A stretch of 44,399 nt of DNA. It comes from Sphingomonas sp. GTDB taxonomy: Bacteria; Pseudomonadota; Alphaproteobacteria; Sphingomonadales; Sphingomonadaceae. The translations under genes and the position numbers were made by a program. Of this stretch, positions 38,733 through 44,399 are shown piece by piece (positions within the stretch are counted from its first letter, which is position 1; each line of letters opens with the position of its first letter). The notes under the pieces are model-generated. The model worked only from the letters and a program-made list of their open reading frames with translations, had not been told where the DNA came from and searched no databases. Location of the stretch: the NCBI RefSeq assembly GCF_013812825.1, contig NZ_JACCSU010000017.1:1-44399 (forward strand), given 5' to 3'.

Positions 38733-39853
38733 AGGGCGATGACGATGGGGATCAGAGCCGGCCCCGGCAGATGGAGCACTCCGAAAGCGAACTGCAGCAG
38801 CTGAAGCCCCCAGGCGAGCAATGTCAGCAGGCGCCCCACGGGGTCCATCGGCATCAACAGCAGCATTCCGACGACCAGCGGCAGAGTGTCGTAGGACATC
38901 ATGTAGGGAGTGCCGAAGGTCGCGCAGGCGAGGAAGATCGCGTTGGCTCGAAGATCGTCGGCGCGCGGGCGGCGTGAGAAGGTCCGCCACACCAGCGCCA
39001 CCGCGAGTGCGGAAGCGACGGCCTGGACCACGCCCGCCGCAGCGACCGGAAGTCCCGCCGATCGAGCATTGATGAACGGCGTCGCCATCCACTGCTCGCT
39101 CAGATTCTCGGGATCGGTGAGGACCAGCGACTGGTTGGCGAGCCCTGCGCTGAAATAGGCGAGCCAGACCTCGACGCCCCAGGCCAGGGCGGTCAGCCCG
39201 GCCACCGCAAGCGCGGTCAGCGAGGCGACGAGAATCACCGTCCAGCTGCGTGTCGCGAGCAGGAGGATCGGGAAGAACAGCCCGATCTGCGGCTTGACGG
39301 TGAGGAGTCCGAGGATGAGGCCGGCGAGGAGCGGTCGCGACTCCCGCCAGCGCAGGACGGTCAGGATCGCGGCGGTCGCCAGATAATGGAACTGGCCGGA
39401 GACCAACCCGAAGATGGCCGCCGGAGCGAGCAGGAGCGGGAGCAGCAAGCGCGGATCCCGGGTCCACAGCCTCAGTGCGACGACAAAGGCGGCGATGCCG
39501 ATGACGGTCCAGATCGCCAGCGCCACCAGGTAAGGCAGCGCCCCGAACGGCGCGGCCAGCAGCATCACGCTCGGCGGGTAGGACCACAGCTGGGGCGGGT
39601 AGCCGGGGCCGGTGACCGCATCGGCCGCCGCCCAGTAGGTCCGGAGGTCATAATATTGCCCCGGATTGGCCTCGAACGCCGCTCGGCCGTACATCCAGAA
39701 ATTGAGGAAATCCCGGCCGATGACATGCTGCTTCGAGTCGCGCGGGAGCAGGTGCCCGAAATCCAGGGTCGAGACGTAGATCGCGCCGTAGGCGACGAAC
39801 AGCAGCACCGCCGCCCAGTTCAGCAGCCGCAACCGCTCCGCCGATTGGCTCAT
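38651..39853 (-). CDS. DUF2029/GT87-family glycosyltransferase-like membrane protein
   Basis: A 400-residue polytopic protein with about ten hydrophobic segments and the family motif RDFLNFWMYGRAAFEANPGQYYD near the N-terminus, with the acidic residue expected of GT-C enzymes, and QLWSYPPSVMLLAAPFG. GT87 members transfer mannose from polyprenyl phosphate; this protein's substrate is unknown. The final 27 residues (about QPANSTWVDQRNWPTGRTQE onwards) are antisense to the conserved end of the methyltransferase, suggesting loss of an earlier stop codon. Confidence 0.85.
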   Translation of the reverse strand: MSQSAERLRLLNWAAVLLFVAYGAIYVSTLDFGHLLPRDSKQHVIGRDFLNFWMYGRAAFEANPGQYYDLRTYWAAADAVTGPGYPPQLWSYPPSVMLLAAPFGALPYLVALAIWTVIGIAAFVVALRLWTRDPRLLLPLLLAPAAIFGLVSGQFHYLATAAILTVLRWRESRPLLAGLILGLLTVKPQIGLFFPILLLATRSWTVILVASLTALAVAGLTALAWGVEVWLAYFSAGLANQSLVLTDPENLSEQWMATPFINARSAGLPVAAAGVVQAVASALAVALVWRTFSRRPRADDLRANAIFLACATFGTPYMMSYDTLPLVVGMLLLMPMDPVGRLLTLLAWGLQLLQFAFGVLHLPGPALIPIVIALYLVKQPANSTWVDQRNWPTGRTQESA

Positions 39854-39859
39854 CTCGGG

Positions 39860-40312
39860 CTAGATCAAGCCGCAGTCGTGGAGGACTCGAATCACGGCAT
39901 GCACCGTGAGCGCGATCAGGCACAGCGAGGCGAGCATGAACAACGGCGTCCGGTACACCAGGCGGTTGACCGTCGCCTGGACGATGCTGTGGAGCACCCG
40001 AAAGCCGACGTAGCCCCACGCCAGCCAGTAATTGAGGCCCTCGCCCATACCCATCAGCGCAAGCGTGATGGCGATCGAGTAGAACAGCGTCGGCTGCTCC
40101 ATCAAATGGTTGTAATTGTGCGACTTCCACTGGACCCGGTCGTCGACGACCCCGTCGAGCTGGCTTCCTCTCGCCCCCGGCGGCGCGCTCGACAATGTGA
40201 TCCCGGCCTTTTGCATCGCCGGAAGCCGCACCGCGAGCATCCACAGGAACATCACGAGCGACCAGGCGACCAGCGCCACGACCGGAATCAGAATCGGGCT
40301 GTAGTCCATCAT
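39860..40312 (-). CDS. MAPEG-family membrane protein
   Basis: A 150-residue protein with four hydrophobic segments and the MAPEG-type N-terminus (LIPVVALVAWSLVMFLWMLA) and central YNHLMEQPTLFYSIAITLAL. The family includes glutathione-transferase-like and leukotriene-synthesis proteins; bacterial members are mostly uncharacterised. AGGGGG precedes the ATG ATG start (the second ATG at 40309 fits the spacing better). It is 6 bp upstream of the GT87 gene. Confidence 0.88.
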   Translation of the reverse strand: MMDYSPILIPVVALVAWSLVMFLWMLAVRLPAMQKAGITLSSAPPGARGSQLDGVVDDRVQWKSHNYNHLMEQPTLFYSIAITLALMGMGEGLNYWLAWGYVGFRVLHSIVQATVNRLVYRTPLFMLASLCLIALTVHAVIRVLHDCGLI

Positions 40313-40436
40313 TCACCCCCTAGTTTGCCGCCGCGATTGTGCGTCACCAAGCGCCTGCGTGCAATGGCACCGCCGCGTTGCGCAGGCGCCGGGTTCGTGC
40401 TTTCTTCCCGCGCACGATTTCAGGGGGAGTCGAGTC

Positions 40437-41969
40437 ATGCGACGCAGCACCTTGCTTGCAGCAGCGGCAGCCGTTTGGCTGGTTTCGGGCAGCGTGTCGG
40501 CCCAAGCTCCGGCATCGCAGGGCGAGGTCGCTTTCGCCAACAGTGGCGCGCCCGCCGCCCAGGCCTCTTTCCAGCGCGGCGTCGGCCTGCTCCACAACTT
40601 CCAGTACCCGCAGGCGGTCAAGGCCTTCCAGGAAGCGCAGCGAGCCGACCCGGGCTTCGCAATGGCCTATTGGGGCGAAGCGATGGCCGAGAATTATACG
40701 GTCTGGATGGAGCAGCACCCGGACAAAGCGCGCGCAGCGCTCGCCAAGCTGGGTCCCAACAGAGCGGCACGGCTGGCGAAAGCGAAAACCCCCCGCGAGC
40801 GCGGCTTCCTCGAAGCCGTCGAGGCGCTCTACGGCCAAGGCAGCAAGGAGCAGCGCGACTTTGCCTATTCGGCGCGGATGGAGCAGCTCTACCGGGCCTA
40901 TCCCAGGGACGTCGACGCGGCGTCCTTTTACGCGCTGTCGCTGCTCGGGCTCGCCCACAAGGGCCGCCACTTCGGGCTTTACATGCGCTCCGCCGCGATC
41001 CTCGAAGAGCATTTCCCGGGCCACCGGCGGCACCCCGGCGTCGTCCATTATCTGATCCACAGCTACGACGACCCCGTGCATGCGCCGCTCGGCCTTCGCG
41101 CAGCGCGCCTTTACGGCGAGATCGCGCCCGGCTCGCACCATGCCCAGCACATGACCAGCCACATCTTCATCGCGCTGCCCGACTGGCCGGCGACGATCCA
41201 GGCGAACCGCAAGGCGATGGAGGTGGTGAACAGGGATCGCGCCGCCGAGGGGCGCAAACCTGGCGCGTGCGGCCATTATCTCGAATGGATGCACTACGCC
41301 CATTTCCAGGTCGACCAGGCGGACAAGGCGGCTCCAATCCTCGCGGCGTGTCGGACGCGGGCGGCGGCGGAGCTTGCCGGAGTCAAGGATCCCGGGCGGG
41401 GCAGCCCGACGCGCTCATATGCCACCATGCGCGCTCAGACGATCGTCGAGACGGGCGCTGCGCCGACCCCGGCGCTGGCGGTCGATCCGTCCCGCTTCCC
41501 GGCCCAGGAATTCGACCTCGCCTATGGCGACCTACTGCTCGTCCGCGGCAAGGCGGCGCCGCTCGCCACCGCGCGCGCGCGCCTCAAGGCAGCGGCCGCC
41601 AAGTCGCCGTTCGCCGGCATGCACCCGCTTGCAGCCAAGCGGCAGAACATCATCCTCGTGCAGGCCGACGGGCTGGACGCGCTCGCCGCGGGCCGGCGCG
41701 ACGAGGGCCTGGCCGCGCTCAGAAAGGCGGCGGAGATCGAGCGGACGATGGAGGTGCCGTTCGGTCCGCCGATGGTCGAAAAACCGAGCTTCGAGCTGCT
41801 CGGCGACGAGCTCGCGGCGCTCGGCCGGCAAGCCGAGGCCGCCGAAGCCTATGCGGCGGCGCTCAAGCTGGCCCCGGGGCGCAAGCGGAGCCTCGCCGGC
41901 TACGCGCTTGCAAGCAAGGGGCGGCCGGACGGCGTCTCAACCGCCGCCGCCGGCACACACACGCATTAA
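40437..41969 (+). CDS. Secreted TPR-repeat protein
   Basis: A 510-residue protein with a signal peptide (RRSTLLAAAAAVWLVSGSVS-AQA) followed by TPR-like helices (FQRGVGLLHNFQYPQAVKAF, AYAAALKLAPGRKRSLAGYA). Between them are conserved segments AYWGEAMAENYTVWMEQHPD and HHAQHMTSHIFIALPDWPAT, the latter with several His residues that might bind metal, though this is inference. Similar proteins are common in environmental proteobacteria, with unknown role. ATG after CAGGGGGAG. Confidence 0.8.
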   Translation: MRRSTLLAAAAAVWLVSGSVSAQAPASQGEVAFANSGAPAAQASFQRGVGLLHNFQYPQAVKAFQEAQRADPGFAMAYWGEAMAENYTVWMEQHPDKARAALAKLGPNRAARLAKAKTPRERGFLEAVEALYGQGSKEQRDFAYSARMEQLYRAYPRDVDAASFYALSLLGLAHKGRHFGLYMRSAAILEEHFPGHRRHPGVVHYLIHSYDDPVHAPLGLRAARLYGEIAPGSHHAQHMTSHIFIALPDWPATIQANRKAMEVVNRDRAAEGRKPGACGHYLEWMHYAHFQVDQADKAAPILAACRTRAAAELAGVKDPGRGSPTRSYATMRAQTIVETGAAPTPALAVDPSRFPAQEFDLAYGDLLLVRGKAAPLATARARLKAAAAKSPFAGMHPLAAKRQNIILVQADGLDALAAGRRDEGLAALRKAAEIERTMEVPFGPPMVEKPSFELLGDELAALGRQAEAAEAYAAALKLAPGRKRSLAGYALASKGRPDGVSTAAAGTHTH

Positions 41970-41980
41970 GCAAACGCGCT

Positions 41981-43066
41981 TTAGTCGAACAGCTTGGCGA
42001 AGCGCCGCTTGGTCCGGTCGCGCCAGGCGCCGCGGTGCCAGGCGTCGGACGCCAGCAGCGGCAGAACGCTGGTCGCTTCGGCGAACACCATCTGCTCCTG
42101 CGCGGTGTCGACCTTGCCCCAGCTGCACGCTTCCTGGAGAGTCGAGGACGAGCAGGCGCCGTCGCGAACGTCGGCGACCGTGATCTGCACCGCATATTTG
42201 TGCATCTCGACGTCCTCGTGGCCGAGGATCTCGGCGCAAACCACCGTGTCCTGGGCGAAATTCTTCGGCACCCCGCCGCCGATCATCAGCAGGCCGGTGG
42301 TTCCCGCGGCGATCTTGATGTCCGTCAGTTCGCGGAAGTCGGCGATGCTGTCGAGGGTCATCCAGTGGCCGCCGCGCTTCTTGGCGTCGACCTGGTGCTT
42401 GACGAGTCCGAAGCCGGCCGAGCTGTCGGTGAATGCCGGGCAGAAGATCGGCACGTCGTGCTCGAAGGCGAGCTTGACCAGGCTGTTGTCCTTCTTGCCG
42501 TTCTTGACCAGCCACTTGCCCATCTCGCGGATGAACTCGCGCGAAGAGTAGGGCCGCGGCTCGAGCCCGTCGGCGATCTTGCCGATCGTGAAGTCGGTCT
42601 GCTGCAGCGCCCCCTCGTCGATATAGGTGTCGTAGATGCGGTCGATGTACAGCGAGCGCAGCACCTTATCATCGGGGATTTCAAGCGCTTGGTAGTGCTT
42701 GTGGCCAAGCGCTTCGAAGAAATCCATGTCGACGATGGCCGCTCCGGTGGCGACGATCGCGTCGACCATGTTCGACCGCACCAGCTCGGCGTACAGGTCC
42801 ATGCAGCCGCCGGCCGAGGTCGAGCCGGCGATCACCAGGAAGATCGAGCAGTCGGGGTCCTCGAGCATCGCATTGTAAATGCCCGTGGCGCGCGCCAGGT
42901 CGCGGCTGGTGAAGCTCATCTTGCCCATCGCCTCGACGATCGGCCGAGCGTCGAAGCTGGTGATGTCGATATGCTCGACCGGGCTCGCCAGCAGCTCGGC
43001 CTTGCGGGTGTCGTTGACCGGGGCGTCGTTGACCGGAGCGTCGTTGACCGGGGCGGGGATGTTCAT
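41981..43066 (-). CDS. Deoxyhypusine-synthase-like protein (possible homospermidine-forming enzyme)
   Basis: A 361-residue member of the deoxyhypusine synthase fold: IAGSTSAGGCMDLYAELVRS (NAD-binding region), PIFCPAFTDSSAGFGLVKHQ and the catalytic-lysine motif IGGGVPKNFAQDT. Bacteria lack eIF5A, so the substrate is not hypusine; bacterial homologues can make homospermidine or similar polyamines. The N-terminus has three APVND units, low-complexity. ATG 43066 follows GGAGCGAAGA; ATG 43078 is an alternative. It is downstream of an ornithine-decarboxylase-like gene, supporting a polyamine role. Confidence 0.88.
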   Translation of the reverse strand: MNIPAPVNDAPVNDAPVNDTRKAELLASPVEHIDITSFDARPIVEAMGKMSFTSRDLARATGIYNAMLEDPDCSIFLVIAGSTSAGGCMDLYAELVRSNMVDAIVATGAAIVDMDFFEALGHKHYQALEIPDDKVLRSLYIDRIYDTYIDEGALQQTDFTIGKIADGLEPRPYSSREFIREMGKWLVKNGKKDNSLVKLAFEHDVPIFCPAFTDSSAGFGLVKHQVDAKKRGGHWMTLDSIADFRELTDIKIAAGTTGLLMIGGGVPKNFAQDTVVCAEILGHEDVEMHKYAVQITVADVRDGACSSSTLQEACSWGKVDTAQEQMVFAEATSVLPLLASDAWHRGAWRDRTKRRFAKLFD

Positions 43067-43087
43067 TCTTCGCTCCATATTGCTGTT

Positions 43088-43105
43088 CCCCGGCGAACGC
43101 CGGGG
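43088..43105. repeat. Perfect 7-8 bp hairpin between polyamine genes
   Basis: CCCCGGCGAACGCCGGGG, a self-complementary stem in the 92-bp gap between the decarboxylase stop and the DHS-like start. It resembles a second REP-like family of sphingomonads and may affect co-expression. Confidence 0.6.
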
Positions 43106-43158
43106 TGCAGCTTTGCTTTTCGGACTGGGCTCCGGCCTTCCGCCGGGGCTCGCTTGTT

Positions 43159-44391
43159 CTAAAGCCGCACAGCTCTCGAACGCTTGCGCTCGGCGGCCGC
43201 TCCATAAAGCGTCGCCATCGGCTCGTCGCCGACGATTTCGACGCCATCGACTCCAAAGCCGTTGAAGCCGGTGCGCATCGCGCAGCCGTAGGCGCCGAGC
43301 ATGCCGATCTCGATGTAATCGCCGGGGCCGACGTCGCCGGGAAGCTCGAACGGCCCGGCCATCTGGTCGAGGTCGTCGCAGGTCGGGCCGTAGAAGCTGA
43401 ACTCCATCGGCCGGACATTCGATTGCGCCTCGCGCAGCAGCCGCACCGGATAGCGCCAGCCGATGTGCGCAGCGTCGAACAGCGCTCCATAGGCGCCGTC
43501 GTTGATGTACAGCTCCGATCCGCGGCGCTTCTCGACGCGCACGACGAGGCTCGCATATTCGGCGCACAAAGCGCGACCGGGTTCGCACCACAGCTCGGCC
43601 GAGTAACTGATCGGAAGCGCCTCGAAGCCGGCGTGGATGACGTCGAAATAGGCCTCGAGCGGGGGCGGCTCCATCCCCGGGTAGGTCGACGGAAAGCCGC
43701 CGCCGACATCGACGACGTCGACCGTGACGGCCGCCTCGACGATCGCGTCGCGGACCCGGGCCATGGCGTCGGAGAAGGCGGCCGGGGTCATCGCCTGGCT
43801 GCCGACGTGGAAGCAGATGCCGAGCGCGTCCGCGGCCTGGCGGGCCGCGAACAGCAGCGGCTTCACGTCGTTCGGCTCGGCCCCGAACTTGGCGGACAGG
43901 CTGAGCCTGGCGTGCTCCGAGCTGACCTGCAGGCGCACCAGCAGGTAGAGATCGGTCGCAGCGACCCCGTCGCTGGCGGTCGCGCGCATGATCTTGTCGA
44001 GCTCGTCGAGCGAGTCGAGGCTGAACGCGCGAACCTTATGGTCGAAATAGGCCTCGGCGATCGCTTCCTCGGACTTCACCGGATGCATGAAGCAGATCAC
44101 CGCCTGCGGCAAAGTCCGCGCGACCAGGCGAACTTCGCCGATCGAGGCGACGTCGTAATGAGTGATGCCCTCGTCCCACAGCAGCCGCAGCAGGTCCGGC
44201 GACGGATTGGCCTTGACCGCATAGAGCGAGCGGCCCGGAAACTTCTCGACGAAGAAGCGGGCGGCGCGGCGCGCGGCGCGCGGACGCAGGAGCGTCACCG
44301 GCTGGGCCGGACGCAATTTGGCGATATCGGCACCTCGGCGGGTGCCGGTCGGGGCGGTCGCTAGCCCCAGCGCGCGATGATGCTTGTGCAA
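43159..44391 (-). CDS. Type III PLP-dependent ornithine/lysine decarboxylase-like enzyme
   Basis: A 410-residue (as read from TTG 44391) fold-III decarboxylase making putrescine or cadaverine. The PLP lysine is in SLYAVKANPSPDLLRLL; other motifs are FHVGSQAMTP, DVGGGFPSTYPG, EPGRALCAEY and the catalytic Cys in YGPTCDDLDQ. Substrate (ornithine, lysine or both) is not resolvable; ornithine is favoured by the homologues in this clade. The frame is open to the right edge, so the true start may lie outside the window. Its partner is the DHS-like gene downstream. Confidence 0.9.
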   Translation of the reverse strand: MHKHHRALGLATAPTGTRRGADIAKLRPAQPVTLLRPRAARRAARFFVEKFPGRSLYAVKANPSPDLLRLLWDEGITHYDVASIGEVRLVARTLPQAVICFMHPVKSEEAIAEAYFDHKVRAFSLDSLDELDKIMRATASDGVAATDLYLLVRLQVSSEHARLSLSAKFGAEPNDVKPLLFAARQAADALGICFHVGSQAMTPAAFSDAMARVRDAIVEAAVTVDVVDVGGGFPSTYPGMEPPPLEAYFDVIHAGFEALPISYSAELWCEPGRALCAEYASLVVRVEKRRGSELYINDGAYGALFDAAHIGWRYPVRLLREAQSNVRPMEFSFYGPTCDDLDQMAGPFELPGDVGPGDYIEIGMLGAYGCAMRTGFNGFGVDGVEIVGDEPMATLYGAAAERKRSRAVRL

Positions 44392-44399
44392 CTCAAGGG

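Noticed and set aside
39386-43162. A 1,258-codon plus-strand frame
   Set aside because: It runs antisense to GT87 and MAPEG, then out of frame through the TPR gene and across the DHS-like gene; composition is Arg/Gly/Asp-rich, typical of high-GC shadow frames. Similar long shadows at 3180-5726 (minus), 18367-19593 and 23078-24145 were also dropped.

Overview
The window reads as a high-GC alphaproteobacterial chromosome segment, most likely from the Sphingomonadales. The evidence is the set of housekeeping blocks (yqeY-dnaG divergent from carA-carB-greA; eno, an FtsB-like gene, then pdhA and a lipoyl-fused pdhB), a DUF4170 gene, folate-dependent TrmFO, an ornithine-decarboxylase-like gene next to a deoxyhypusine-synthase-like gene, sigma-EcfG-type promoter motifs, and the short CGTTCGT...ACGAACG palindromes common in sphingomonads. 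The order is inferred from family knowledge; no 16S gene is present.

Layout. 1-7.8 kb: dnaG (cut by the window edge) and yqeY on the minus strand; carA, a tiny lipoprotein gene overlapping carA, carB, greA and a rhomboid protease on the plus strand. 7.8-9.8 kb: five minus-strand genes, each overlapping the next by 1-4 bases, for small membrane-anchored proteins (DUF883-like, holin-like, DUF3618-like, another anchored protein, DUF4170), preceded by a near-consensus EcfG promoter and divergent from eno. 10-15 kb: eno, FtsB-like, pdhA, pdhB, and a short squalene/phytoene-synthase-like gene.

14,986-17,730 is the most unusual part: a 2,745-bp IS1-family-like element with 16-bp perfect terminal inverted repeats and an 8-bp target duplication (GGATCGTG). 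Besides the DDE transposase and a small downstream ORF it carries a four-gene, 4-bp-overlapping cassette: a small basic KGG-like protein, a possible RelE/HigB-like toxin, an XRE-type regulator and a DUF6941-like protein. It landed in the last codons of the squalene-synthase-like gene and changes only its C-terminal tail.

17.8-25.7 kb: EF-hand protein, trmFO, two convergent DUF488 genes, a host-attachment (baeRF) gene with an exact EcfG consensus promoter, gyrA and a TPR protein. 25.9-29.4 kb: a histidine kinase with a degenerate ATPase half, tRNA-Ile(CAU), tRNA-Pro(UGG), a DV-repeat lipoprotein, a PA0069-type radical SAM protein and a 19-residue membrane peptide with a strong ribosome binding site. 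29.4-44.4 kb: lytic transglycosylase and uracil-DNA-glycosylase-like genes (coupled), ETF-ubiquinone oxidoreductase, a run TPR-ispE-nnr-RNA methyltransferase, then GT87 and MAPEG membrane proteins, another TPR protein, and the polyamine pair.

Two functional themes go beyond housekeeping: a probable general-stress-response group (the membrane-protein operon, and the host-attachment gene plus DUF488) and a mobile toxin-antitoxin-like cassette carried by an IS.
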